This document shows, piece after piece, positions 34,622 to 44,594 of a stretch of 64,000 nt of DNA; position 1 is the stretch's first letter; every line of letters starts with the position of its first letter. Where the stretch lies: the NCBI RefSeq assembly GCF_003143975.1, contig NZ_QFVR01000007.1, forward strand, positions 95,657 to 159,656, in the 5' to 3' direction. Both the position numbers and the translations under genes were made by a program. A model generated the notes under the pieces. It searched no databases. It was not told where the DNA came from and was given only the letters and a program-made list of their open reading frames with translations. This DNA is from Kurthia sibirica. GTDB lineage: Bacteria; Bacillota; Bacilli; Bacillales_A; Planococcaceae.

Positions 34622-35989
34622 TTATGAAAAGCCACCAGAACTCGCTTCTTGTGACCAGTCAACGCTAACAAATTTATTGAATTCTTTTTTGAATGCCAAC
34701 TTCACGGTATCAGTTGGACCATTACGTTGTTTCGCTACGATAATCTCTATTGTATTGGCGTCTTCTGTTTCTTTATCGTAGTAATCTTCACGGTATAGAA
34801 AGGCTACGATATCGGCATCTTGCTCAATCGAACCAGACTCACGTAAATCGGACATCATCGGACGTTTATCTTGACGTTGTTCTACACCACGTGATAACTG
34901 AGACAAGGCAATAACTGGTACTTCTAACTCACGTGCTAATGCTTTTAATGAACGTGATATTTCAGATACTTCCTGTTGACGATTTTGACCATTAGAACCG
35001 CTACTACCACCTTGAATTAATTGAAGATAGTCAATCAGGATCATCCCTAAACCACTTTCTTGTTTCAAGCGTCGGCATTTTGCACGAATTTCATTGACGC
35101 GTACACCTGGTGCATCATCAATATAAATGCCGGCTCTTGAAAGACTCCCCATCGCCATCGTTAATTTACGCCAATCTTCATTCGTTAAGGCACCTGTTCT
35201 TAACACTTGTGCGTCAATATTACCCTCTGCACAAAGCATACGCATGACTAGCTGTTCTGCGCCCATCTCCAGTGAAAAGATAGCAACATTTTCAGTTGTT
35301 TGCGTACCGACTGCTTGTGCAACATTTAGTGCAAAGGCTGTTTTACCTACGGATGGACGTGCCGCTACAATGATTAAATCTCCGCGTTGAAAACCGGCTG
35401 TTAGTCGATCTAAATCACGAAAACCTGTAGGAATCCCGGTAATATCGCCTTTACGACTTTGTAGTTTTTCAACATTTTCATAAGTTTGTACAAGAACGTC
35501 TTTAACATGTTTAAAATCGCCAGAATTACTGCGATTCGCCACTTCCATTATTTTTCGTTCCGCTTCATTTAGCAGTTCGGCTACTTCATCCTCACGTGTA
35601 AAACTATCTTCTACAATTTTAGTCGCTGTATGAATCAAACGGCGTAACAGCGCTTTTTGAGCGACAATTTGAGCATAATAGCTCACATTGGCTGCTGTTG
35701 GGACGGCATTTGCAAGCTCCGTCATATACGATACGCCACCAACATCTTCTAATTCATTGCGATTCGATAGTTCTTCAGTAACCATCAATACGTCAATCGC
35801 TTTACCATAATCACTCAAACGTAACATCGCTTCAAAAATAAGTCGATGTGCTGCTTGATAAAAATCATCTGGTAAAAGAGTTTCAGACGCTGAAATCAGC
35901 GCCTGAGGCTCTAGGAAGATGGCACCGAGTACGGATTGTTCAGCTTCCTGATTATGGGGCGGAATGCGATCCATTTGCGGATCATTCAT
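34622..35989 (-). CDS. dnaB: Replicative DNA helicase DnaB (DnaC in B. subtilis)
   Basis: A 455-residue hexameric 5'-3' helicase of the replication fork. N-terminal domain PPHNQEAEQSVLGAIF; RecA-like ATPase with Walker A ARPSVGKTAFAL, Walker B MILIDYLQLI, arginine-finger region VIALSQLSRGVEQR and REDYYD. ATG at 35989 lies eight bases after gggagg; an ATG at 35995 is only two bases from it. Downstream of rplI in the usual yybS-gdpP-rplI-dnaB cluster. Confidence 0.97.
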   Translation of the reverse strand: MNDPQMDRIPPHNQEAEQSVLGAIFLEPQALISASETLLPDDFYQAAHRLIFEAMLRLSDYGKAIDVLMVTEELSNRNELEDVGGVSYMTELANAVPTAANVSYYAQIVAQKALLRRLIHTATKIVEDSFTREDEVAELLNEAERKIMEVANRSNSGDFKHVKDVLVQTYENVEKLQSRKGDITGIPTGFRDLDRLTAGFQRGDLIIVAARPSVGKTAFALNVAQAVGTQTTENVAIFSLEMGAEQLVMRMLCAEGNIDAQVLRTGALTNEDWRKLTMAMGSLSRAGIYIDDAPGVRVNEIRAKCRRLKQESGLGMILIDYLQLIQGGSSGSNGQNRQQEVSEISRSLKALARELEVPVIALSQLSRGVEQRQDKRPMMSDLRESGSIEQDADIVAFLYREDYYDKETEDANTIEIIVAKQRNGPTDTVKLAFKKEFNKFVSVDWSQEASSGGFS

Positions 35990-36003
35990 TAGCATTTCCT
36001 CCC

Positions 36004-36453
36004 TTATTTTTGTTCAGTTACATGTACTTTCAATACTGCGGTAACATCATGATGTAACTTAACAGGTACATTTGTTACACCCAGTGTACGGATAGCATCT
36101 GGTAAATCCATTTTACGTTTATCTACTTTAATACCATGTTTTTTATTTAGTTCATCAGCGATTTGTTTTGACGTGATTGAACCAAATAAACGGCCACCTT
36201 CACCTGTTTTTGATTGTAATTCAACTGTTAGTGCTTCCACTTTAGTTTTTAATAATTTTGCTTCTTCTAACTCTTCTGCGGCTACTTCTTCCGCTTTGCG
36301 TTGCTGACCTTTTAATTGGTTTAATGCTGCATCAGTCGCTTCAACTGCTGCTTTGTTTTTAAGTAATACATTGCGAGCATAGCCATCAGAAACTTCTTTT
36401 ACCTCACCTTTTTTACCTTGGTTCTTCACGTCTTTAAGAAAAATAACTTTCAT
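36004..36453 (-). CDS. rplI: 50S ribosomal protein L9
   Basis: 149 residues: N-terminal domain [20 protein letters not shown] typical of L9, long connecting helix about 42-75, C-terminal rRNA-binding domain [17 protein letters not shown]. Its ATG shares a base with the gdpP stop (TAATG), indicating coupled translation. Normal length. Confidence 0.98.
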   Translation of the reverse strand: MKVIFLKDVKNQGKKGEVKEVSDGYARNVLLKNKAAVEATDAALNQLKGQQRKAEEVAAEELEEAKLLKTKVEALTVELQSKTGEGGRLFGSITSKQIADELNKKHGIKVDKRKMDLPDAIRTLGVTNVPVKLHHDVTAVLKVHVTEQK

Positions 36454-38426
36454 TATTCTTTGCTCCCCTCTATTGTTTCTTCTATCGCGATTTTTAAGCG
36501 CATAATGACTTCATCAATGGATTTTGCTTCTACTTGTGTCGCGGCATTTGTTAAATGGCCACCACCGCCTAGAGCTTCCATAATAAGTTGCACATTCGTG
36601 TCACCTAATGAACGTGCGCTAATACCTATTTTACCATCTCTGCGATGTGCAATAACAAAGGAAACCGAAATATCCTTCATCGTTAGTAAAATATCTGCTG
36701 TTTGGGCAATTAATACAGAATTATATACCTTATTTTGTTCACCATGCGCGATGACCATTCCTTGATGAACAAAATCTGCTGTTTTAATAATCTCTGCCCG
36801 TTCTAAATACGTATCTAAATCTTCCTTCAGTAATCTTTGAACAAGTACGGTATCTGCCCCATTCGTTCTCAAGTAAGAAGCTGCTTCAAACGTTCGTGCA
36901 CCAGTACGTAAAGTAAAGGATTTCGTATCGACGATGATTCCTGCTAATAATGCTGTAGCTTCCAACATCGTCATTTTATCATGTTTTGGTTGATACTCCA
37001 GTAATTCCGTTACTAACTCTGCCGTTGATGAAGCGTACGGCTCCATATAGACGAGCATTGGACTGTCAATGAATTCTTCGCCTCGGCGATGATGATCGAT
37101 GACGACAACTTTACTAGCCTTATGAATGATACGCTCATCTATTGTCATACTAGGCTTATGCGTGTCAACAATGACAATTAACGATTTATCTGTCATCTTA
37201 TCTAATACTTGCTCTGGTTCTAAAAAGCGATCATATAAATCTGATTTTTCTTTGACGACTTGCATCAATCGATTAATACTATTATCAATATTGTCAAAGT
37301 CGATAACAACATACCCATTAATATTATTCATCTCGGCCATTTTACGCACACCAATTGCAGCGCCGATAGCATCCATATCTGGCATTTTATGTCCCATAAC
37401 AAAAACCTGATCGCTATCTTGTATTAAATCGCGTAGGGCGTGAGAGATGACACGAGCTCGCACACGCGTTCTTTTTTCTACGGGGTTTGTCTTGCCCCCA
37501 TAAAACTTCACCTTGCCATCAGGCTGCTTAATAGCGACCTGGTCGCCTCCACGTCCTAATACTAAATCTAAACTTGATTGTGCAAGCTCCCCTAGTTCAG
37601 TTAAAGATGGCGACCCTGCTCCTACTCCAATGCTCAGTGTGAGCGAGAGATTTTTTTGTGCAGTAATTTCACGAATATCATCTAAAATAGCAAATTTCCT
37701 TTTTTCTAAACTCGATAAAATAGATTCATTCATTACAGCCATGAAGCGATCAGACGAAATACGTTTAATATAAATATCATTCATCATTCCCCATTTATTA
37801 ATGAGTGAAGTAATCATCGAATTTGTTTGACTACGTTTTTGATCATCCATACTTTGCGTAATTTCATCATAGTTATCGATTAGTAGAACCGCTAATACAG
37901 TGCGATCCTCATAATAAAGTTCCTCGATTTCAACTTGTTCTGTAATATCAAAGAAATAGAGTAATTTTTCTTCGCGTTTAAAAAATACGCGGTATTGTCG
38001 CTCTTTTACAGAGACATTTATTTCATTCATATCCTCATGTTTAATTAATGAAAATAATTCATCTGAAATTGAATATACTTCCTTACCAATCATCGATTCT
38101 TCATCTAACATACGTTGAATGAAAGGATTCGTCCATTCAATCGAAGCATGGTCATCAATTAAAACGATACCAATCGGCATTTCAAGCAGTGCCTTCTCGC
38201 CGACATTTTCTAAGCGATAAGACAGCATCTCTATATGTTTTTCAGTTTCGACATATGTGTTTTTTTCATATGTCCAAACAACCGTCGTCGTTATAGCGAT
38301 CAACACACCATATATTGTACCTATAATAGGATGTGACATAATCAATAATACGATGCTCGTAATGATTAGTAATGACAAAATTAACAGAGGATATCTTATT
38401 GGTCTTTTTCTAAATACAGTACCCAT
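36453..38426 (-). CDS. gdpP: Cyclic-di-AMP phosphodiesterase GdpP (YybT)
   Basis: A 657-residue membrane enzyme that hydrolyses c-di-AMP to pApA. Two N-terminal helices (about 14-52), PAS domain, degenerate GGDEF-like domain (about 170-300, lacking the GGDEF loop), DHH domain with [21 protein letters not shown] and VIDHHRRG, and DHHA1 with [12 protein letters not shown]. Controls potassium, osmotic and cell-wall homeostasis in Bacillota. Thirteen bases after yybS; coupled to rplI. Confidence 0.97.
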   Translation of the reverse strand: MGTVFRKRPIRYPLLILSLLIITSIVLLIMSHPIIGTIYGVLIAITTTVVWTYEKNTYVETEKHIEMLSYRLENVGEKALLEMPIGIVLIDDHASIEWTNPFIQRMLDEESMIGKEVYSISDELFSLIKHEDMNEINVSVKERQYRVFFKREEKLLYFFDITEQVEIEELYYEDRTVLAVLLIDNYDEITQSMDDQKRSQTNSMITSLINKWGMMNDIYIKRISSDRFMAVMNESILSSLEKRKFAILDDIREITAQKNLSLTLSIGVGAGSPSLTELGELAQSSLDLVLGRGGDQVAIKQPDGKVKFYGGKTNPVEKRTRVRARVISHALRDLIQDSDQVFVMGHKMPDMDAIGAAIGVRKMAEMNNINGYVVIDFDNIDNSINRLMQVVKEKSDLYDRFLEPEQVLDKMTDKSLIVIVDTHKPSMTIDERIIHKASKVVVIDHHRRGEEFIDSPMLVYMEPYASSTAELVTELLEYQPKHDKMTMLEATALLAGIIVDTKSFTLRTGARTFEAASYLRTNGADTVLVQRLLKEDLDTYLERAEIIKTADFVHQGMVIAHGEQNKVYNSVLIAQTADILLTMKDISVSFVIAHRRDGKIGISARSLGDTNVQLIMEALGGGGHLTNAATQVEAKSIDEVIMRLKIAIEETIEGSKE

Positions 38427-38439
38427 AACGTCTCAGCTC

Positions 38440-39384
38440 CTATTTCTTTGTCTTCCCGCTCAATAGCATTCGAAGATCAAATCCTAAGTCTACTATACCC
38501 AATAATATAATGTATGAACTCAAAGGTATAGCTAATACTGTCCCTATCCATGCAATAGCAGTAGGCATTTTTTTCACATATACGAAGTAATGAATAAATG
38601 AAATACCTTGCATTAAAAATAACATTGTAAATATTAGTGATAAGTTAATAGCCACCACATACAAATATGTTCCTGTTTCTGGCTTGATAAATAATTGCAT
38701 GCCTAGCACGATAATATAAATAAACAATAAAATTTTTGGTAGTCGTAAGTCTCTAAATGCACCAAATTTAGGTACGCTGACACCCAGTCTTTTTAACAGT
38801 GGGAAACTTGTAATAATAATCATCATACCAAGTAAAAATGACACAAAAATAATAGCGCTTGGAACACTAGCACTCGCCATTTCCATCGCTTTATCAATCA
38901 TTTTTGGTGTTAATAATTGTGTTTGGTCGATACCTAGTTTTTCATTTAATTTCATCGCAGTATTCAATGATTTTTCAGCATTTTTCATACCTTGATCGAT
39001 AATATTAATATTAGTGAACTTTATGTATGTCACAAATGTCACTACAAAGAAAAATAATGAGGCGATTGTTGCCGCCATCACAATATAAAATTTTGATTTC
39101 CCTAGTCGGATTGCTTGGCCAATCGTTGTTCCAATGATAGCAAAACCAAATGCGAGTACCCCTTGTACAATACCCGTAAACAGCAGGGCGATGACAATAC
39201 TAACAACCGTAACGACAGCAGCAGATTTAATATCATATTTAATTGAATACCAGATAAGCGGCAAAGGCATAAACCACATTGTAATAATATTCAACCCTGG
39301 AATTAATGACAGTAAAACAAATATGATAAATATCGCCGCCATCAGTGCACCTTGAGTCAACTTTTGAGCATTATTGTTTGGCAT
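38440..39384 (-). CDS. yybS: YybS family polytopic membrane protein (DUF2232)
   Basis: A 314-residue protein with about eight hydrophobic segments, resembling ECF-type membrane folds at the N-terminus (LTQGALMAAIFIIFVLLSLI). Function unknown; almost always upstream of gdpP and rplI. ATG at 39384 after aaaggaag. First gene of the yybS-gdpP-rplI-dnaB transcript. Confidence 0.9.
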   Translation of the reverse strand: MPNNNAQKLTQGALMAAIFIIFVLLSLIPGLNIITMWFMPLPLIWYSIKYDIKSAAVVTVVSIVIALLFTGIVQGVLAFGFAIIGTTIGQAIRLGKSKFYIVMAATIASLFFFVVTFVTYIKFTNINIIDQGMKNAEKSLNTAMKLNEKLGIDQTQLLTPKMIDKAMEMASASVPSAIIFVSFLLGMMIIITSFPLLKRLGVSVPKFGAFRDLRLPKILLFIYIIVLGMQLFIKPETGTYLYVVAINLSLIFTMLFLMQGISFIHYFVYVKKMPTAIAWIGTVLAIPLSSYIILLGIVDLGFDLRMLLSGKTKK

Positions 39385-39505
39385 ATTTTATCTTCCTTTT
39401 TAATCCAACATATATTATTTCATCTGTATATTGTACCATGTTTCAAGTTGTCTAACAAAATGACACAACATTTAAAGGTAAAATTTGGTAATAATATGTA
39501 TAAAA

Positions 39506-39535
39506 AAAGACCGATATAAAATCGGTCTTTTAAAG
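39506..39535 (-). terminator. Terminator after rpsR
   Basis: aaaagaccgat pairs perfectly with atcggtctttt around five bases, followed by a T run on the minus strand. Confidence 0.88.
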
Positions 39536-39538
39536 AAA

Positions 39539-39775
39539 CTATTTTTCTTCAGTAGTGAATGGTAATAAAGCCATAATACGTGAAGTTTTGATAGCTAGTG
39601 TAAGTTTACGTTGGTATTTAGCGCTTGTACCAGTTACACGACGAGGAAGAATTTTTCCTCGTTCAGAGATGAATTTTTTTAATAAATCAACATCTTTATA
39701 GTCGATGTGTTTGATGTTATTAGATGTGAAATAGCAAACTTTACGGCGTTTGCGGCCTCCTCTACGTGGTGCCAT
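39539..39775 (-). CDS. rpsR: 30S ribosomal protein S18
   Basis: 78 residues ([19 protein letters not shown], then [20 protein letters not shown]), the S18 core that binds with S6 on the small-subunit platform. The ATG at 39775 is nine bases after gaggagg; the open frame continues upstream through the ribosome site. One N-terminal Cys only, as in the C-minus (zinc-free) type. Third gene of rpsF-ssb-rpsR. Confidence 0.98.
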   Translation of the reverse strand: MAPRRGGRKRRKVCYFTSNNIKHIDYKDVDLLKKFISERGKILPRRVTGTSAKYQRKLTLAIKTSRIMALLPFTTEEK

Positions 39776-39824
39776 GTGTATGTGCCTCCTCTTCATATTT
39801 ACGTGACTCGATTTACTCTGCTAC

Positions 39825-40406
39825 TTAAAATGGAAGGTCGTCGTCTGAAACATCAACTTTACCTTGTGCATTCGAACTAGCGAAAGGATCGTTATCTACG
39901 CGTGTGAAATTTTGTTGATTAGGTGATTGATTTTGCTGATAATTGCTTTGCTGTGGTGCTTGACTATATGACTGCTGACCGCCGCCATCATAAGATGACT
40001 GCTGTTGTTGGCCACCACCATCGTAAGATGATTGTTGTTGACCACCACCATATTGGTTTCCTTGCGGAGCAGCACCGCCGCCTGCATTACGTGGTTCTAA
40101 GAACTGGACGCTATCTGCAACAACTTCAGTTGTGTAAACACGTTTACCATCTTGACCTTCATAACTACCAGTTTGAATACGACCCTCAATACCAGCTAAA
40201 GATCCTTTGCGAAGGAAATTAGCTGTGTTTTCTGCTGGTTTTCTCCATACTACTACGTTAATAAAGTCTGCTTGTTTTTCGCCTGCCTGGTTTGAGAATG
40301 TACGGTTTACAGCAAGTGTAAATCGTGCAACTGCTACGCCAGTAGGTGTATAACGAAGTTCAGGATCTTTCGTAAGTCTTCCAACTAATACAACTCTGTT
40401 AATCAT
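39825..40406 (-). CDS. ssb: Single-stranded DNA-binding protein SSB
   Basis: 193 residues: OB fold about 1-105 ([35 protein letters not shown]), a Gly/Gln/Ser-rich disordered linker with a repeated GGGQQ-SSYD unit at about 118-145, and the conserved acidic tip DDDLPF that binds partner proteins. Placed between rpsF and rpsR as in most Bacillales. Confidence 0.98.
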   Translation of the reverse strand: MINRVVLVGRLTKDPELRYTPTGVAVARFTLAVNRTFSNQAGEKQADFINVVVWRKPAENTANFLRKGSLAGIEGRIQTGSYEGQDGKRVYTTEVVADSVQFLEPRNAGGGAAPQGNQYGGGQQQSSYDGGGQQQQSSYDGGGQQSYSQAPQQSNYQQNQSPNQQNFTRVDNDPFASSNAQGKVDVSDDDLPF

Positions 40407-40448
40407 CAGAAATCAACCTCCTTTGTCTAAATTTATATTCGTTAAAAA

Positions 40449-40739
40449 TTATTTAGCATCCTCACGAACAGCGATGAAGCGGATGATATCTTCGCTAATG
40501 TTAGCAAGACGAGTGAATTCATTGATTGCTTCTGTGTTAGCAGAAACTTTCATGATTTGGTAGAAACCTTCACGGAAGTCGTTGATTTCATAAGCAAGAC
40601 GACGTTTACCCCAATCTTTTGATTCAGCAAGTTCAGCACCGTTTGAAGTTAGGATTGTGTTAAAACGTTCAACTAAAGTAGCTTTCGCTTCTTCTTCGAT
40701 GTTTGGACGAATAATGTACATTAATTCATATTTTCTCAT
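40449..40739 (-). CDS. rpsF: 30S ribosomal protein S6
   Basis: 96 residues, ferredoxin-like fold ([37 protein letters not shown]). First gene of rpsF-ssb-rpsR, preceded by an S6:S18 leader structure and its own promoter. ATG at 40739 after aggaggt. Confidence 0.98.
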   Translation of the reverse strand: MRKYELMYIIRPNIEEEAKATLVERFNTILTSNGAELAESKDWGKRRLAYEINDFREGFYQIMKVSANTEAINEFTRLANISEDIIRFIAVREDAK

Positions 40740-40760
40740 TGTATAAGCACCTCCTTATGG

Positions 40761-40799
40761 ACTTGGGCCAATGTCTTTTGGACACGGCAAGGAGCAAGT
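40761..40799 (-). promoter_or_regulatory. S6:S18 autoregulatory leader RNA of rpsF
   Basis: The leader folds into a basal stem acttg/caagt, a middle uugcc/ggccaa-type stem and an apical gtgtc-caaaa-gacat hairpin, with the CCG-containing bulge region ccttgccgtgtc characteristic of the S6:S18-binding leader of rpsF operons. The complex is expected to repress its own operon. Fold made by eye. Confidence 0.6.
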
Positions 40800-40823
40800 A
40801 ATTAATACTACTCACATCGTTAG

Positions 40824-40852
40824 ATTGTAGCATAAAGATTTTTTTAAAGCAA
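40824..40852 (-). promoter_or_regulatory. rpsF operon promoter
   Basis: On the minus strand ttgctt (40847-40852) - 17 bp - tacaat (40824-40829), just upstream of the S6:S18 leader. It is back to back with the DUF3267 gene. Confidence 0.65.
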
Positions 40853-40874
40853 TGTTTTGAAAAAATCTTTATAA

Positions 40875-41474
40875 ATGAGTACACTGTTTAAAAAGAAGGA
40901 TGTGATTCCTACGACACAATATGAAAAAATAGATGAATTTGCACTAGATATGGCGTCCCTTGCAAAACCAATGGTGCGCTATACATTCGTACTGACAGCA
41001 ATTGTCTTTGTACTACACCTTTTTATAAATGGTTTCCCGACCTTGACAGTCAGCGGATTTATTTTCGGTCTTCTATTATTTATACTTTTTTATATTCTAC
41101 TCATTTTTTTACATGAATTATGTCATTTGATTGGATTTTTACTCTTTACCTCCTCTACATTTTCATCTTTAACGATTGGCCTGAATCTAAAAAAAGGAAT
41201 CGCTTATGCTACAACTAGCGAATATATGACGATTAAAGGTGCCAGAAAATCTATTATGCTTCCATTTTGGTTGACTGGTATCATGCCACTTATTGCGGGC
41301 ATCTACTTTGATCTGTTACCACTAACATTAGTAAGTGCTTCGTTACTCGTTGGTGCCATTGCAGATATAATGATGGATCGTAAATTAAAAACATTAGATA
41401 AGGATTTATTCATTTTAGACAGCACGACTGAACCCAAATTTTCTATATATAGAAAAAAAGAGTCACTCAATTAA
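40875..41474 (+). CDS. DUF3267 membrane protein with HExxH motif
   Basis: A 199-residue protein with about four membrane helices and a zinc-peptidase-like HELCH sequence inside a hydrophobic segment (IFLHELCHLIGFLLF, near residue 80), as in DUF3267 site-2-protease-like proteins. A second metal ligand further on is not obvious. The ATG at 40875 immediately follows an in-frame stop, so translation cannot start earlier, yet no ribosome site is visible before it; a short-leader or weakly translated message is possible. Function unknown. Confidence 0.75.
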   Translation: MSTLFKKKDVIPTTQYEKIDEFALDMASLAKPMVRYTFVLTAIVFVLHLFINGFPTLTVSGFIFGLLLFILFYILLIFLHELCHLIGFLLFTSSTFSSLTIGLNLKKGIAYATTSEYMTIKGARKSIMLPFWLTGIMPLIAGIYFDLLPLTLVSASLLVGAIADIMMDRKLKTLDKDLFILDSTTEPKFSIYRKKESLN

Positions 41475-41490
41475 GAGTGACTCTTTTTAT
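41455..41490. terminator. Bidirectional terminator between DUF3267 gene and ychF
   Basis: aaagagtcactc pairs with gagtgactcttt around five bases with A and T runs on either side; it overlaps the last codons of the DUF3267 gene. Confidence 0.85.
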
Positions 41491-41500
41491 ATCCAGCTAT

Positions 41501-42601
41501 CTATACGTTAAATAAGAATTCCATAACGTCGCCGTCAGCAACGACATATTCCTTACCTTCTAAACGTAGACGTCCTGCTTCTTTTGCTGCAGCTTTAGAA
41601 CCGTATTCAACTAAATCATCATACGATACCGTTTCTGCACGGATGAAGCCTTTTTCAAAATCACTGTGGATTACGCCAGCACATTGTGGCGCTTTCATCC
41701 CTTTACGGAATGTCCAAGCACGGACTTCTTGAACACCAGCAGTGAAGTAAGTTGCTAAGCCAAGCAAGCTGTATGAAGCTTTGATTAATTTATCAAGGCC
41801 CGATTCATCAATACCTAGCTCTTCTAAGAACATCATTTTTTCTTCATCATCTAATTCTGCAATTTCTTCTTCAATGCGGGCACAAATAACGATTACTTCC
41901 GCGCCTTCTTTTGCTGCGTAGTCACGTACTTTTTGAACCATTTCATTGTTGTCTGCATCATTTACTTCATCCTCGGCTACGTTGGCAACGTAAAGCATAG
42001 GTTTTTGAGTTAATAAATGTAGACCTTTTACTGCTTTTGCTTCTTCTTCAGTTAGCTCAACTGAACGTGCAGGCATTTCTGCTTCGAATGCAGCTTTTAA
42101 CTTTTCAAGGGCTGGCACTTCGATGATTGCTTCTGCATCTTTTTGTTTAATCAATTTTGACGATTTAGCAAGACGTTTCTCAACAGACTCTAAATCCGCA
42201 AGAATCAATTCTAAATTAATTACTTCGATATCATCAATAGGATCAATCGTACCAGCAACATGCGTGATGTTTTCATCTACAAAACAACGTACTACTTGTG
42301 TAATTGCGTCTACATCGCGAATATGCGATAGGAATTTATTACCCAGTCCCTCACCTTTACTAGCACCTTTGACGATTCCAGCGATATCTGTGAACTCAAA
42401 TGATGTTGGCACGGTTTTTTTCGGAACGACAAGCTCCGTTAATTTGTCTAAACGAGCGTCTGGAACTTCAACGATTCCTACATTTGGATCAATTGTTGCG
42501 AATGGATAGTTTGCAGCAAGTGCCCCTGCTTTTGTTATTGCGTTAAATAATGTTGACTTACCAACGTTTGGTAAACCGACAATGCCAGCTGTTAAAGCCA
42601 T
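41501..42601 (-). CDS. ychF: Redox-regulated ATPase/GTPase YchF (Obg family)
   Basis: 366 residues: G1 GLPNVGKSTLFNA, G3 DIAGIVKGASKGEGLGN, an Obg-like helical insertion and the C-terminal TGS domain (GVIHSDFEKGFIRAE, ADGDVMEFLFNV). Family members prefer ATP over GTP and associate with ribosomes. ATG at 42601. Downstream of DUF951 as in B. subtilis yyaF. Confidence 0.97.
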   Translation of the reverse strand: MALTAGIVGLPNVGKSTLFNAITKAGALAANYPFATIDPNVGIVEVPDARLDKLTELVVPKKTVPTSFEFTDIAGIVKGASKGEGLGNKFLSHIRDVDAITQVVRCFVDENITHVAGTIDPIDDIEVINLELILADLESVEKRLAKSSKLIKQKDAEAIIEVPALEKLKAAFEAEMPARSVELTEEEAKAVKGLHLLTQKPMLYVANVAEDEVNDADNNEMVQKVRDYAAKEGAEVIVICARIEEEIAELDDEEKMMFLEELGIDESGLDKLIKASYSLLGLATYFTAGVQEVRAWTFRKGMKAPQCAGVIHSDFEKGFIRAETVSYDDLVEYGSKAAAKEAGRLRLEGKEYVVADGDVMEFLFNV

Positions 42602-42677
42602 TTATGTCACAACCCTTCAGTTTGTTATATTACGTTTTGACGACCTGTCTCATTATAGTGATTTATCTAATAAAAGT

Positions 42678-42893
42678 CTAATTTTGCTCATTTGGTTGTG
42701 GTTTTACTTGAACGAGTATTTTCTTCATCTTTTTCTCGAATTCACGACGTGGAATCATGACGCTATGTTGACATCCTTCACATTTGATACGAATATCTGC
42801 ACCTAAACGTATAATTTTCCATTCATTCACCCCACAAGGATGCTGCTTCTTCATCTCGACAATATCACCTAGATTATATTGTTTTTCCTCCAT
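42678..42893 (-). CDS. yyzM: DUF951 family protein (YyzM)
   Basis: 71 residues, DUF951: YNLGDIVEMKKQHPCGVNEW, then ADIRIKCEGCQHSVMIPRREFEKK. The HPCG and CxxC cysteines may bind metal. Two bases after the MscS gene, with the site ggagag inside that gene. Function unknown; conserved next to ychF. Confidence 0.93.
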   Translation of the reverse strand: MEEKQYNLGDIVEMKKQHPCGVNEWKIIRLGADIRIKCEGCQHSVMIPRREFEKKMKKILVQVKPQPNEQN

Positions 42894-42895
42894 CT

Positions 42896-43780
42896 TTATT
42901 CCTCTCCTTCTGCTCTTGTATTTGCTTCTCTTTCATACACCATCATTTTAGGATATGGAATTTCGATATGGTTTGCATCGAAAATATCTTTAATATCTTT
43001 ACGGATCATTCGCGATACACCAAACTGTTGCATTGGTAATGTTTCCAGTGAAATACGCAATGTAACCTCCGCCCCTACTACATTTTGAATACCAAGTAAG
43101 GTAGGTGGCGATACAATTTCTTCATACTTTGTATCTAAGCCGTCTAAATAGTCTTCGATTAATTTTTCTGCAAGTGAAATATCCGCATTATACGACACGC
43201 TAACATCAATAACAGTCGCTGAGTTACTAATCGAGTAATTTATTACTTCAGAAATTGTACCATTTGGAATAATATTAATTTCGCCATTAACACCCTTTAC
43301 TTTAGTCGTTCTCAAACCTATTTCAAGAACAGTACCTTCAATTGCTGAAATTTTAATATAATCACCTACACCAAACTGATCTTCAAAAATAATAAAGAAT
43401 CCTGTAATAACATCCTTAACTAAACTTTGCGCACCAAAACCAATAGCTAAACCTGCGATTCCCGCACCTGCTAGTAAACCTGCTAAATTGACATTTAAAA
43501 TCGATAAGATTGCTAAAATCGCCGAAAAATAAACGACGTATGAGATAACACTCTGCACAAGACGTAGAATTGTGCGATATCTTCGTTCCGTTTGCGCCGT
43601 CATTTCACCAGGGACTTTCAACCTTAATTCAAAACTTTTTTTAATCATTTTATGTGCAACACGGACAACAATCACCGATATAAGCGCAATTAAAATAATA
43701 TTTAATGTACCTTTACCAATTGATAACCACAGCTTTTCATTCGTCATCATCTCAATGAATGAATTGTATAATTTTCCCAT
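42896..43780 (-). CDS. MscS family mechanosensitive ion channel
   Basis: 294 residues: three membrane helices; the pore-lining TM3 is GLLAGAGIAGLAIGFGAQSLVKD (quoted in part: AGIAGLAIGFGAQSLVKD), followed by the MscS beta domain (FEDQFGVGDYIKI, GTVLEIGLRTTKV, NGEINIIPNG). Small-type channel releasing solutes on hypo-osmotic shock. The ATG at 43780 follows agaggtg; an open frame 18 codons longer lacks a site. Confidence 0.93.
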   Translation of the reverse strand: MGKLYNSFIEMMTNEKLWLSIGKGTLNIILIALISVIVVRVAHKMIKKSFELRLKVPGEMTAQTERRYRTILRLVQSVISYVVYFSAILAILSILNVNLAGLLAGAGIAGLAIGFGAQSLVKDVITGFFIIFEDQFGVGDYIKISAIEGTVLEIGLRTTKVKGVNGEINIIPNGTISEVINYSISNSATVIDVSVSYNADISLAEKLIEDYLDGLDTKYEEIVSPPTLLGIQNVVGAEVTLRISLETLPMQQFGVSRMIRKDIKDIFDANHIEIPYPKMMVYEREANTRAEGEE

Positions 43781-43822
43781 TAAATGAACACCTCTTTTAA
43801 CTAACGATATATTCATTATAAT

Positions 43823-43873
43823 AAAAACTATCATTTATAGCGACGGTTAATAGACGCATACATGATAGTTTTA
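43823..43873 (-). terminator. Probable terminator after the DUF554 gene
   Basis: aaaactatcat and atgatagtttt are perfect 11-bp arms with a 27-base loop; T run on the minus strand is short. Confidence 0.5.
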
Positions 43874-43875
43874 TG

Positions 43876-44580
43876 TTAAAAATTATATTGAATTGTCACA
43901 ATAATTCCTACTACTACAATTGCAGGCAAAGTATTGGCTACACGAATTTTCGTGAGACCTACCATATTTAAACCGAGCGCTAAAATCATAACGCCGCCGG
44001 TAGCTGTCATTTGTACGATAAAACTCTCCATCGCTACCGCTGGTATAAGCGTGCTAATCAATCCTGCACAAATAGCGATGATTCCTTGATACAAAAATAC
44101 TGGCACAGCAGAAAGTAATACACCAATCCCTAGTGTCGATGTTAAAATAATTGCCGTAAAACCATCGATTAATCCTTTTGTAATCAATAAGGAATGATCC
44201 TGTCGAATCCCGCTATCAAGCGCACCTAAAATAGCCATAGAACCAATTGCAAAAATTAAAGTGGCAGACACAAACCCTTCAGAAATTTGTCCATGTGACT
44301 CGCCTTTTGAAAACCATTTTTCAATCCACTTACCCAGTTTATATAACCCCTTATCCAAGTCTAACCATTCACCAATTACCGTACCAATAACTAAACTAAT
44401 AATAATAACGATAAAACTATCACTTTTTAGCCCCATTTGAATTCCCATTAATGCAATAGCTAAACCAATGATCTGTAGTATCATTGTTTTCATTCGTTCA
44501 GGAATATTTTTCAAAAAATACCCCATAAGCGAACCAATTACGATTAAGATACCGTTAATTAATGACCCTAATAATATCAC
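43876..44580 (-). CDS. DUF554 family membrane protein
   Basis: 234 residues with about seven membrane segments, starting LLGSLINGILIVIGSLMGY and containing GTVIGEWLDLDKGLYKLG; YqgA/YdfK-type DUF554, function unknown. GTG start at 44580 after gggag. Fourteen bases after parB, probably co-transcribed with parAB. Confidence 0.9.
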   Translation of the reverse strand: MILLGSLINGILIVIGSLMGYFLKNIPERMKTMILQIIGLAIALMGIQMGLKSDSFIVIIISLVIGTVIGEWLDLDKGLYKLGKWIEKWFSKGESHGQISEGFVSATLIFAIGSMAILGALDSGIRQDHSLLITKGLIDGFTAIILTSTLGIGVLLSAVPVFLYQGIIAICAGLISTLIPAVAMESFIVQMTATGGVMILALGLNMVGLTKIRVANTLPAIVVVGIIVTIQYNF

Positions 44581-44594
44581 TTGCTTAAACTCCC

